Positions 8,988 to 17,782 of a stretch of DNA of 64,000 bases are shown here, one piece after another. The position numbers and the translations under genes are program-made. This DNA is from an uncultured Acetatifactor sp. (lineage in GTDB: Bacteria; Bacillota; Clostridia; Lachnospirales; Lachnospiraceae), in the NCBI GenBank assembly GCA_910584235.1, contig CAJTZD010000013.1:1-64000 (forward strand), in the 5' to 3' direction. The first letter of the stretch is position 1. The number at the start of each line of letters is the position of its first letter. The notes under the pieces are model-generated. The model made no database searches. It was not told the origin of the DNA and saw only the letters and a program-made list of their open reading frames with translations.

Positions 8988-9004
8988 CTCTCACCTCTAC
9001 ACCG

Positions 9005-9193
9005 TCAGCAATGCGTCTTTCTGGATACAGCATCGTCTTTTGCAAAAATGATTAATCTTCTGTCCTGATTGGTTTGAAGCCACTTTGCAATATTTCGGCA
9101 CATGCGTCTTCCATAACCGCTTGCAAGAATAACGGCTTTATCGACCGAGACCTTATGTTCCATATTAAACTTGCTCCCAATAGTATCAAACAT
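9005..9193 (-). CDS. Small ORF of unknown function, possibly a gene remnant
   Basis: A 62-codon frame with AGGAGA touching its ATG. It reads VDKAVILASGYGRRM in the middle, which resembles the nucleotide-binding start of sugar nucleotidyltransferases, but the expected continuation is missing. It lies between the palindromic element and the AbiEi gene, on the same strand and 17 bases away. It could be a leader peptide, a remnant of a nucleotidyltransferase gene, or noncoding. No function is assigned. Confidence 0.3.
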   Translation of the reverse strand: MFDTIGSKFNMEHKVSVDKAVILASGYGRRMCRNIAKWLQTNQDRRLIIFAKDDAVSRKTHC

Positions 9194-9199
9194 TCTCCT

Positions 9200-9230
9200 T
9201 AGTTCGCTTTATGGCATGTAAGGCGAACTT
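9200..9230. promoter_or_regulatory. Palindromic element, copy A (upstream of AbiEi copy 1)
   Basis: Arms AGTTCGCTTTA (9201-9211) and TAAGGCGAACT (9219-9229) flank a 7-base loop, with one arm mismatch. The same 12-7-12 architecture and arm sequence occurs twice upstream of the other AbiEi gene. AbiEi proteins are known to bind inverted repeats, so an operator is plausible. TTTTT follows on the plus strand, so a terminator role is also possible. Confidence 0.5.
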
Positions 9231-9357
9231 TTTCCCAATATCCCCTATATCCCCAAAGCCATAATCCCACATTTCACCTTTACATCCCGCAAACACAATG
9301 TTAAAATGAATCTACAGATAACCTGTCTTATTACCACTACAGGGAGGAAAGAACAGG

Positions 9358-10944
9358 ATGAAGTATTTCAATACGGAAGGCCAATGCAGCCCCGGGATTC
9401 ATTATATGGTAAATCTCGACCAGCGCCTAAAAGTCATAAAGGAACGCTACATCGAGAGAGGCTGCTATTTCATCATCAGCAGAGGACGGCAGTACGGAAA
9501 AACCACGACTTTGCTTCTCCTGGCTGACTATCTAAAGACAGATTACCTGGTGCTGCCCTTTGACTTCCAGGAACTGACCGCCTCTGTCTTTCAGGATGAG
9601 TTCAGCTTCGTAAGGGGAATCGTCAGATGCTTTAAGGGAGCGCTGGAGGATCATGGGCAGGACTCTTTAGATGCGAAGCTTAAGAAAGAGTTCCTCCAGA
9701 TTTTGGATGGCCAATATGATATGGCGGAAATGTTTGACAGATTCAGCCGGATATGCGGGATGTCAAGGCGGCCTGTGGTACTGATGATTGACGAGGTTGA
9801 CAGCGCTTCCAACAATCAGGTATTCCTTGACTTCCTTGCACTACTTCGACGATATTACCTGAACAGGGCCAAAAAGCCGGCTTTCCATTCCGTCGTCCTG
9901 GCAGGTGTGTACGACATCAAGAATTTGAAGCTGAAAATACGCCCTGCGGAAGAGCAGCGTTATAACAGCCCCTGGAACATTGCTGCAAAGTTTACAATAG
10001 ATATGGGATTTTCGGCTGAACAGATTGCGGGAATGCTCCAGGAATATGAGTCAGACCATCAGACCGGAATGTCCGTAGCGGATATAGCCGCCGAACTTTA
10101 CCGATATACATCCGGTTATCCCTATCTGGTATCGGCAATCTGCAAAATAATGGACGAAGAACTGCCGGAAAGGCAAAGGTTTTCGGGCAGGAAAAGCATC
10201 TGGACAAAGGAAGGTATCGTTGAAGCAGTCAAAGCCATGCTGAAATCAAAGCCTCCTCTTTTTGACAGCATGACAAAGCAATTCGATGTCTATCCGAATC
10301 TGCGGAACATGATAGAACAGATCTTGTACCAGGGCAGAAAGATATCTTTCAGTCCGGCGGAAAAATCCATCGACTTAGGGCTTATGTTTGGATTTTTAAA
10401 AGAGGAGAAGGGATATGTAGCCGTGGCGAACCGCATTTTTGAGATGTATCTGTTAGATTTATTTATTGCGGAGGAAGCCGTGGCAAGCGACATGTTCTTC
10501 TATGGCCAGGGCAGCAAGAATCAGTTCATTGTCGGGAATCGGCTTGATATGGAGTTGGTACTGGCCAGGTTTGTAGAGCATTTTACAGATATCTATGGGG
10601 ACAATGATGAGAAATTCATTGAAAAATATGGACGCAAGTTCTTCTTGTTGTATTTGAAACCAATCATCAACGGAACCGGGAATTATTATATAGAAGCTCA
10701 GACTTTAGATGCCAGGCAGACAGATGTGATAGTAGACTATCTTGGAGAACAGTTTGTGGTGGAACTCAAAATATGGCATGGCAACGAATACAATGAACGG
10801 GGAGAGAAACAGCTTCTGGCGTATCTGGATTATTTCCACCAGGAGACAGGGTATATGCTCAGCTTTAACTTCAATAAAAAGAAAACCGTTGGGATAAAAA
10901 AACTACGAATAGAAGACAAAGTTCTTATAGAGGCGGTGGTCTAG
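9358..10944 (+). CDS. AAA-like ATPase with C-terminal PD-(D/E)XK nuclease-like domain
   Basis: A 528-aa protein combining a P-loop ATPase and a nuclease-like domain. The Walker A motif is GRQYGKTTT (about 42-50), and Walker B is VVLMIDEVD (about 141-149). Near the C-terminus, ARQTDVIVDYLGEQFVVELK supplies the D...ELK pattern of PD-(D/E)XK folds. Relatives are common, uncharacterised proteins of anaerobes. The start follows GGGAGGAAAG at a good distance. It is transcribed alone on the plus strand and converges on the MATE gene, four bases away. It lies beside AbiEi and Wadjet genes, so a defence or regulatory role is possible but unproven. Confidence 0.75.
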   Translation: MKYFNTEGQCSPGIHYMVNLDQRLKVIKERYIERGCYFIISRGRQYGKTTTLLLLADYLKTDYLVLPFDFQELTASVFQDEFSFVRGIVRCFKGALEDHGQDSLDAKLKKEFLQILDGQYDMAEMFDRFSRICGMSRRPVVLMIDEVDSASNNQVFLDFLALLRRYYLNRAKKPAFHSVVLAGVYDIKNLKLKIRPAEEQRYNSPWNIAAKFTIDMGFSAEQIAGMLQEYESDHQTGMSVADIAAELYRYTSGYPYLVSAICKIMDEELPERQRFSGRKSIWTKEGIVEAVKAMLKSKPPLFDSMTKQFDVYPNLRNMIEQILYQGRKISFSPAEKSIDLGLMFGFLKEEKGYVAVANRIFEMYLLDLFIAEEAVASDMFFYGQGSKNQFIVGNRLDMELVLARFVEHFTDIYGDNDEKFIEKYGRKFFLLYLKPIINGTGNYYIEAQTLDARQTDVIVDYLGEQFVVELKIWHGNEYNERGEKQLLAYLDYFHQETGYMLSFNFNKKKTVGIKKLRIEDKVLIEAVV

Positions 10945-10948
10945 GGCG

Positions 10949-12322
10949 TTAGCCCTGTTCCACCGCTTCCATCTCCCTCAATTCCCTCACCACTCCCATC
11001 ACAATCACCTGCGTCAGCACGAAAGTCAGCAGATCCGCCACCGGCTGGGCCAGCTGCAGCCCCAGCACGCCGAAAGCCCCCGGCAGAATCAATATGGCCG
11101 GGATGAAGAATAACCCCTGCTTCCCGATGGCCGTCAGGGTCGCCCGGAAGCTGTATCCGATGGACTGGGTCAGCATATTTCCGATGATGGTAAAGGACTG
11201 AACCGGCAGCAACACGCACTGCAGCTTCAGCGCCAGCGCCCCTATCCGGATGACTTCCGCATCTTCCCTGCGGAACATCCTCATGATAGGCGTGGAGACG
11301 GCGAACATCACCACCGCCATCACAAGCAGGAACACAAAAGCCACCCTCCGGCAGAAATAATACGCCTCCAGCACCCGCCCGTAGCGCCCGGCTCCGAAGT
11401 TGAAGCCGCACACAGGCTGGAAGCCCTGGCCGAAGCCGATGAGCGCCGAGTTAATGAACATCATGATCCTGGTCACAATGGACATGGCCGCCACAGCCGC
11501 GTCCCCGAAGCCGGATGCCGCCACATTTAACAGCACAGAGGCCAGGCTGGCAAGCCCCTGCCTCCCCAAGGTAGGCATCCCCGCGGACAGGATCTCCTTG
11601 TACACCCATCCTTTCATGGTGAAAAACTTCGGATGGGGCTTCAGCACATTTCCGGAGCGAATGACTAAGGTCAGCAGGATCAGGAAGCTGACGAACTGGC
11701 TGAAGATGGTGGCGATAGCCGCCCCGGAGATCCCCATATCCAGCCAGAATATCAGCACCGGGTCCAATATGACATTCAGCACGCCCCCTGCGGTGATGCC
11801 AAGCATGGATAAGGCTGCGTTCCCCTGGGACCGCAGGTGATTATTGAAGACAAAGGATACCGTCATATAGGGCGCCGCGATGAGGATATACTGTCCGTAG
11901 TCCCTGGCATAGGGCGCTATGGTCTCCGTAGCGCCCAGCACCCGCACAAGGGCCTCCATGTTCCAAATGCCGAACACTGCCAGCAGCAGTCCGAAGACAA
12001 ATGCAGTATATACTGCCGTGGAGCAGGCTCTCTGGGCTTTCTCCTGCTCCTTGGCCCCCAGCATGCGGGACATATAGTTTCCGCTTCCCATGCCCAGCGT
12101 AAATCCTATGGCCTGGATCATTGCCATCAGGGAGAAGTTCACGCCCACGGCGCCGGAGGCGCTGGTGCTCAGCTGGCTTACGAAAAAAGTGTCTGCCATA
12201 TTGTAGATGGAGGTGATCAGCATGCTGATGATGGTGGGCACCGCCAGCCGGGGAATCAGCTTGTTCACCGGCGTTTCCACCATCATTTTATGCTTTTCAT
12301 CATATGTCAAATCACGTTTCAT
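10949..12322 (-). CDS. MATE family efflux transporter
   Basis: A 457-aa polytopic membrane protein of the MATE family, which exports drugs or metabolites using ion gradients. The N-terminal family pattern is present (LIPRLAVPTIISMLITSIYN), as is ADTFFVSQL, and two similar six-helix halves follow. The length is typical. It starts 15 bases after the end of jetC on the same strand, so it is probably read from the Wadjet operon, although no functional link between MATE transporters and Wadjet is established. The substrate cannot be predicted. Confidence 0.9.
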   Translation of the reverse strand: MKRDLTYDEKHKMMVETPVNKLIPRLAVPTIISMLITSIYNMADTFFVSQLSTSASGAVGVNFSLMAMIQAIGFTLGMGSGNYMSRMLGAKEQEKAQRACSTAVYTAFVFGLLLAVFGIWNMEALVRVLGATETIAPYARDYGQYILIAAPYMTVSFVFNNHLRSQGNAALSMLGITAGGVLNVILDPVLIFWLDMGISGAAIATIFSQFVSFLILLTLVIRSGNVLKPHPKFFTMKGWVYKEILSAGMPTLGRQGLASLASVLLNVAASGFGDAAVAAMSIVTRIMMFINSALIGFGQGFQPVCGFNFGAGRYGRVLEAYYFCRRVAFVFLLVMAVVMFAVSTPIMRMFRREDAEVIRIGALALKLQCVLLPVQSFTIIGNMLTQSIGYSFRATLTAIGKQGLFFIPAILILPGAFGVLGLQLAQPVADLLTFVLTQVIVMGVVRELREMEAVEQG

Positions 12323-12337
12323 CGCGTTTCTCCTATT

Positions 12338-15300
12338 CTAAAACACAAACTCCTGCTGCTCCATCACCTCTATCTGGGACACCAAAACCGTCTCCTCCTC
12401 GGAGCCCCTGGTGTGCTCTGCCCGCAGATACTGCATGTCATTTCGCAGGTTGGCGGCAATCAGGGTAAGCACATAGATATTGTCAAACCGGCTGTAGATG
12501 GACTCTCCCCCTAAGCCGGACAGACAGATCAGCTGTGTGTTCGCCTTTTGGGCCATATCCATCAGGGGCTTGAGCAGGTGAGCCGCATTGGTCTGGGCGA
12601 AAGGATTGTCCATAAGCAGCACCTTTCCCTCGTTCCGATCCGCGAAGATGTCAGAGTCGTCCCTGCGCATGTAGTAAAGCAGCGCAGACAGAATCACAAA
12701 TGCGGACAAGAAGCCCTCTCCGCCGGAATTTTTCGCCACATCCGCCCATGTGATGGGATATTCCCGCTGCTCCTCGATCTTGTACAGGCGGATCTGCACG
12801 TTGCCGATTCCCACCACAGCATCATAGAGCCCCTTGGTGGTGATCCGCGTGCCCAGGAATTCCTGAAGATTCTGGTTCTCCTCCAGCAGCGCGATTCCTT
12901 TCACTGTCGCATCGTCAATGTAGTCCTGCAGCCGCAGGGCGAACATGCTCTCGTTTTCCGTCCAGTCCGGCGGCTCCACTTTCAGCATCTTTACAGGCCG
13001 CTCCCGGACAGTGATGGTGGAATTTCGGTCTATCCTGCCCAGGTTATCGTGGACTTCTTTCAGGTAATCCCCCAAGAGCTCCGTGATCTTGGCCTTTTCT
13101 TTCTCCACCATAGCAATGTCCACCTGAAGCTTTTCCATGAGACTGTCGTAGGAGGCTATGGTGGTGTCCAGCTGCCGGATCACACGCTCCGCATCCTCCG
13201 TGAGCTGCAGCATAGCCTCCAGGGGCTTCTGGTAAAAGTCTTCCCCAAAGCTTTCCATCCGGATCATCCGGTTCAGAGTCCTCTCCAGGGCGGCTCTTGT
13301 CTCTCTGCGCTGTTCCTGATAGGCATTGTAATCCCGGACAAGAATCCCCTTTTGATTCTTAAGCTCCCGGCCGCTTAAGGCCGCCAGGTCGAATTCCCAC
13401 TCCGCGGACGCCTGGCTGGCGAACTCCTCATACTCCGCCAGAGATGTGAGAATGCTCTCCAAGGTCTGAAGCCTCTCCAGAATCTGCCTCTCCTCTCTCC
13501 CCGCTTCTCCCTGCTCATACTCCAGCTTCCCAATGGCGTCCTCAAAGCGGATCGTCCGGATTTCCTCCTTGGGTACCGGCTCCTCTTTCCGGCAGCGCTC
13601 CCTGATCTCTTTTGTCTTTGCGTCTTTTTCCTGGCGCAGGAGCGCGCATTTGATCTCCTCTTCGTGCACCAGAACTTTCTGCCTGTCCAGCTTTCTGTTC
13701 TGGCTCTCCAGCAGTTCTTCCTGGTGGGCCTGCTCCTTTTTATCGTAGGCTGTCCCCAGCCAGCAGTCCTCCTCCAGGCCGAATTTTGCGGCCGAGTCTC
13801 TTAATTCCTCCAGGGCCCTGTCATAGCGCTTCTGTGCCGTTCTGACGCGTTCCTCCAGCTCTTTCTGCTCCGCGCTGATGCCGTTTGTAATGATCTCGTA
13901 GCGGCTCTCGGCCTTTTGGGCCTGGTCCTGCGTAAATGCGGGTGCTTTCTCCGGGCAGGGATACTGTCCGTACGTAACCAGTTTCTCCCCCCAGGCCTGA
14001 CCGGCGCGCTCCAGGGTCTGGGCCCGGTTCCTTTCTGTCTCCAGCTCCTGCTCTCTTTGGGCATTCTTCTCCAGCTCCAGCTTCTGCAGGGTTTCCACCC
14101 GCTCCTTTTCCCGCCTGTTCTTCTCCAGAAGCCTGCAGTTTTCCAGGTACTCTCTGTAGCTTTGGCAAAACCGTCCGAAATCCGCAAGCCTCCTGGTCTG
14201 CCATGCGATGGCTCTCTCCAGCCCCGCCGCGTCCTGCTCTCTTGCTGCCTGACGGTTCTCCAAAGCCTCCAGCTCTTCCCTTTTTCCCAATATCTCTTTC
14301 TCCAGGCCCGCCAGCGCGCTCTCCTGTCTGGCCATATCCTCTTTCAGATTCTCCCAGGCGCTCTTCGACACTTTTTGGCTCTTGATCTTCTCCTGATGGC
14401 CCACATATTCCATGTATTCTGTCCTGCGGGTGTCGATGGATTTCCGCAGCTTCCGGATACGGCCGTCCAGCTCGGAGAGCATGGCCTCTAACTTCTCCTC
14501 CTCCAGGAGATTATCGTTAAACCATAGATAAAAATGCAATCCGTCGAAAGAGCGCACAGTGCCCTGCAGGCCCTGGCTCTGCCTTTCCAATTCCTCCCGC
14601 AGCAATATGGGCACCGGGGCGGAGGTATAGACCTGGTCCGGGAGATTTCGCAGGCGCTCCAGCTCCTGGCCGGACAAAATCAGGGAATAGGGCAGAAAGG
14701 GCTGTGCGGCCGCCAGCTGTCTGTTCCGCTCCGGGGACAGCTGGTTCTTTTGCAGCCATTCCATGCCGTATACGAAATGGATTCCCGCCTCCTCCAGCAT
14801 CCCGCGGAATTCTTCCGACAACTCCAGCACCTGGCCCTTGGAGAGCTTGCGGTGCTCCTTTTCCAATTCCGCAGCCTCTTTCTCCAGGCTCTGTCTTGCC
14901 AGATCCGTGTCCAGAAGCTTTCGCTGCACCGCAGCCAGTATTCTCTCTGTGTCGAATAAATCCTCCTGGCCCAGACCCGCATACCGGAGAATGACATTTC
15001 GCTCCGCAAGCTCCTTTTCATAGTCCGAAAACAGCTTCTTTGCCTCTTTCGAGTCAGCCTCCAGGCGGCCTTTCCGGGCCAGCTCATCCTCCAACAGCCT
15101 CCGGCAGGCTTTGATCTGCTCTCTATACTGCTCTATCTCCTTTTTCGCGTCCCGCCTTGCGCTCTCTGCCCTATTCAGCTCTTTCTCATATTCCGCCTGC
15201 CGGATTTCCAGGGCGCCGGCCTCATATTCTCCCAGGAGATTGCGGCTCCATACCCCCTGGGAATGCGCTGCGCCCGCCCCGTCCCCGGCACGGCCCGCAC

Positions 15301-16825
15301 TCCCTGGCGCGCTCTCTCCCAACCCGGGAGGACATTCCATATATTCCTGGTTGAATCTGTCTTCCACGCTGTCAAAGAGCCGGATTCTCTCATGCAGCGC
15401 CCCCGCAGCCTCGGTCAGTCCGCTCTCAGCCGCCCGCAGCTCCTCCAGCTTTTTCAGTCCCTGCTGCCTCTCCTGCAGCAGGGCGTCAATTGCCCCCAGA
15501 CACCGTCCTCTCTCCTGTTCATTCTCTGCCTGGAGATGCTCGAAATACTGCCGCAGCATGGATCCCAGCTTCTGCCGCTCCGGCTCCAGATTCTCTTTCT
15601 TTTCCCGGAAGAAATCCAGGCTCTGTCTCTCCTTATCCAGCTCCCGGCGGCACTCCTCGGCATCCGCCTGCTGCTTTGCGCAGATCAGCACATGAAGCTT
15701 CTCGGCAATCTCCTCTTTTCTCCGCTCCAGCCCCTCGCTCTCCATCCGCAGCATTTCCAGGTTGCTTTGAGCATACCGCTCCCTGTCTGCTATTTCATGG
15801 AACTCCCCGGACAGCTTCTCGTACTCCAGCTGCCGCAGCTCCCGGGTCAGATGTTCCATGTGCGCTTTCACCGCATCCGCTTTCGCCCTCTCCTGCTCCT
15901 CCATCTCGTGAAGTCTGCGGATGAAATCCCCTATCCGGACTTGCTGTTTTGTCAGCTGCGCCGATACGTCCCGGTAGTGAAACGCATCCTCCCGCACCCG
16001 CTCTGCCTCCTGCCCGAAAGCGCGGATGGTATCCCGGCGCTTTATTTTGGAGCGGTTGTCCCTGTACTGGCCTGTGTACTTCTCCATGATACCCTGGAAT
16101 TCTTTCATCCGGTTCCTGTCCTGGTTCAGCTTGTTCTCCACAGCGTCCAGAAACCATTTCTCCATGAGGCCTTTCTCGTCTTTGCAGTCCGCAAACAAAT
16201 CCGACAGGCCGGATTCTTTCAGATTGACCTTTTTGATGATAGTCTCCCATTCCTTATAATAAATCCGGTATTCCGCCAATTTATTGAAATACTGCTTGGA
16301 TTGTGCGGCATTGTTCATGTCATAGTAGAAGAAAGGCACGCTCCGCTCCCGCTTATAAGTCTCGAAAAGCTGCCTGCAGGCCCCAAAGCTTTTTAATGTG
16401 ATATCCTTTTTGGTCTTCTCCACCACCGGCAGATTGTAGATATCCTGTTGGCAGCGTGTTCTATATTCCGATATGAAATTAATGATCTCCAGTTCATCCT
16501 GGCGCTCCTCCGAGATCTCCTGGCTCCTGCGCACCATCATGCCCGTGAGCACATAGCCCGCTTTCTGGTCCAGCTCCCACTCCACCAAAATGAAAGTGGG
16601 CTTATTGGTGGTAAAATAACTGGCAAAAGGACGGTCCTTGGCATTCTGGTAGCGTCTGTGCACAAATGGCGCCATCATCATCTGTACCAGCACGGACTTT
16701 CCGCCGCCGTTTCGCAGGGACAAAAGCGTGCTCTCCCCATGGAGCTGAAAGGTTTCGTCACTGATGCGGATGGCGTTATTGTTGTAATTCAGATTGATCA
16801 GCCGAACGGCATTTATCTTACTCAC
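12338..16825 (-). CDS. jetC: Wadjet JetC, SMC-like ATPase
   Basis: JetC is the MukB/SMC-like motor of Wadjet, which extrudes loops on circular DNA so that JetD can cut plasmids. The 1495-aa protein has Walker A NGGGKS at residues 39-44, a very long Glu/Arg/Leu-rich coiled-coil region with a hinge-like interruption, and a C-terminal head with NSGGEGFLSAFV (ABC signature-like) and VLLMDNPFAQTN (Walker B). The start is GTG, preceded by AGGAG at six bases; an out-of-frame ATG next to it is followed at once by a stop. It lies 113 bases after jetB, with a strong hairpin in the gap. Confidence 0.93.
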   Translation of the reverse strand: MSKINAVRLINLNYNNNAIRISDETFQLHGESTLLSLRNGGGKSVLVQMMMAPFVHRRYQNAKDRPFASYFTTNKPTFILVEWELDQKAGYVLTGMMVRRSQEISEERQDELEIINFISEYRTRCQQDIYNLPVVEKTKKDITLKSFGACRQLFETYKRERSVPFFYYDMNNAAQSKQYFNKLAEYRIYYKEWETIIKKVNLKESGLSDLFADCKDEKGLMEKWFLDAVENKLNQDRNRMKEFQGIMEKYTGQYRDNRSKIKRRDTIRAFGQEAERVREDAFHYRDVSAQLTKQQVRIGDFIRRLHEMEEQERAKADAVKAHMEHLTRELRQLEYEKLSGEFHEIADRERYAQSNLEMLRMESEGLERRKEEIAEKLHVLICAKQQADAEECRRELDKERQSLDFFREKKENLEPERQKLGSMLRQYFEHLQAENEQERGRCLGAIDALLQERQQGLKKLEELRAAESGLTEAAGALHERIRLFDSVEDRFNQEYMECPPGLGESAPGSAGRAGDGAGAAHSQGVWSRNLLGEYEAGALEIRQAEYEKELNRAESARRDAKKEIEQYREQIKACRRLLEDELARKGRLEADSKEAKKLFSDYEKELAERNVILRYAGLGQEDLFDTERILAAVQRKLLDTDLARQSLEKEAAELEKEHRKLSKGQVLELSEEFRGMLEEAGIHFVYGMEWLQKNQLSPERNRQLAAAQPFLPYSLILSGQELERLRNLPDQVYTSAPVPILLREELERQSQGLQGTVRSFDGLHFYLWFNDNLLEEEKLEAMLSELDGRIRKLRKSIDTRRTEYMEYVGHQEKIKSQKVSKSAWENLKEDMARQESALAGLEKEILGKREELEALENRQAAREQDAAGLERAIAWQTRRLADFGRFCQSYREYLENCRLLEKNRREKERVETLQKLELEKNAQREQELETERNRAQTLERAGQAWGEKLVTYGQYPCPEKAPAFTQDQAQKAESRYEIITNGISAEQKELEERVRTAQKRYDRALEELRDSAAKFGLEEDCWLGTAYDKKEQAHQEELLESQNRKLDRQKVLVHEEEIKCALLRQEKDAKTKEIRERCRKEEPVPKEEIRTIRFEDAIGKLEYEQGEAGREERQILERLQTLESILTSLAEYEEFASQASAEWEFDLAALSGRELKNQKGILVRDYNAYQEQRRETRAALERTLNRMIRMESFGEDFYQKPLEAMLQLTEDAERVIRQLDTTIASYDSLMEKLQVDIAMVEKEKAKITELLGDYLKEVHDNLGRIDRNSTITVRERPVKMLKVEPPDWTENESMFALRLQDYIDDATVKGIALLEENQNLQEFLGTRITTKGLYDAVVGIGNVQIRLYKIEEQREYPITWADVAKNSGGEGFLSAFVILSALLYYMRRDDSDIFADRNEGKVLLMDNPFAQTNAAHLLKPLMDMAQKANTQLICLSGLGGESIYSRFDNIYVLTLIAANLRNDMQYLRAEHTRGSEEETVLVSQIEVMEQQEFVF

Positions 16826-16877
16826 ATCGAACTCCTATCTGTCTGCTTATTTTCTGATGTCAAAATCTTCGCCCGGG

Positions 16878-16915
16878 CGTCTCTCCCGCAGCGCCATAGC
16901 GCTTCAGGAGAGACG
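16878..16915. other. Intercistronic hairpin between jetB and jetC
   Basis: Seventeen-base arms (16878-16894 and 16899-16915) match at 15 positions around a 4-base CATA loop. No T-run follows on the minus strand, so it is not a typical terminator. It could be an mRNA processing or stability element that sets JetB:JetC levels, or a partial attenuator. Confidence 0.6.
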
Positions 16916-16938
16916 GCGCTTGAAGTCTTTCATCCCGT

Positions 16939-17661
16939 TTACCTCTCCAGTACCCTGCGCACCCGCTGAAAATGGTTCTGATTCAGCAGATTCCAGTCCA
17001 TGAACTGGTCCAGCTTCTTCGTGGTCTTGATCATCTCATCTTCCTCCACATACTCTATGAGCCCCTGCTTCTGGAGGAAGTTCAGGATATTGTAGAGAAA
17101 GCCCTCTTTCGTGGTTTTGGCCCTGGAGCCCCTTTCGTCGGAGCGCAGGGCTTCATAGGCCTCGGCCATGTTGGAAAACGCCAGCCCCAGCTTCTCCTCG
17201 GCGGACTCCCCGTCCTGCTCTGCTTCTCTCACCCGCTCCACGCCCTCCCGCAGGCGGCCGGAAATGCAGTTCTGCAATTCCCCTACACGCATATAGTCTC
17301 TGGTCTTGCTGGTGGCGCCCTGTCCGTCGTAGAATTCCACCAGCAGCGTCAGTATAACGAACTGAGAGAGATAATAATCCTTGTCCGTTCCACCCGATTT
17401 ACACAGAAGCTGCTTTAACTGGGCCTTGGAAAAACCCAAAAAGGCATTGTCCTCCCTGGGAATCAGATAGATTACATCCCCGTAGCGCTCAATATCGCAT
17501 TCCGCCGCATCCCCCTGGGACTTCACCAGATTCTGTATCCGCTCATTCTCCGCATAGCAGCGAAACAGTCTCTCCTGGGCCTCCTCGCTCATCTCGTGAT
17601 GCTCCAGCAGATAATAAAAAATCTCCTGCCCTATGCGGATATCCTCCATCTCATATGCCAT
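16939..17661 (-). CDS. jetB: Wadjet JetB, kleisin-associated subunit (DUF4194-like)
   Basis: JetB is the MukE-like winged-helix subunit that joins the JetA kleisin to the JetC heads. The protein is about 240 aa from the ATG at 17661, which follows GGGAGAGG; an upstream in-frame start would add an unlikely Gly/Cys/Ala-rich leader. Visible features are GQEIFYYLLEHHE near the start, LTLLVEFYDGQGATSKTRDY in the middle, and a C-terminal helix-rich part with FLYNILNFLQKQGLIEY. Position between jetA and jetC gives the identity as much as the sequence does. Confidence 0.87.
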   Translation of the reverse strand: MAYEMEDIRIGQEIFYYLLEHHEMSEEAQERLFRCYAENERIQNLVKSQGDAAECDIERYGDVIYLIPREDNAFLGFSKAQLKQLLCKSGGTDKDYYLSQFVILTLLVEFYDGQGATSKTRDYMRVGELQNCISGRLREGVERVREAEQDGESAEEKLGLAFSNMAEAYEALRSDERGSRAKTTKEGFLYNILNFLQKQGLIEYVEEDEMIKTTKKLDQFMDWNLLNQNHFQRVRRVLER

Positions 17662-17782
17662 AATCCTCTCCCGCTTTCCGGACTTAACGTCCCCAGTCTT
17701 CCCCGCGCGCACGCCCGCGCAGCCGGCACATACAGCCCATACCGCTTTCAAGCGCCATGCCCCCGGCGCTTCCCTGCCCGCT

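Noticed and set aside
15263..16396. Long plus-strand frames opposite jetC
   Set aside because: They mirror the coiled-coil codons of jetC (Leu/Gln/Pro-rich composition) and have no ribosome site or domain.
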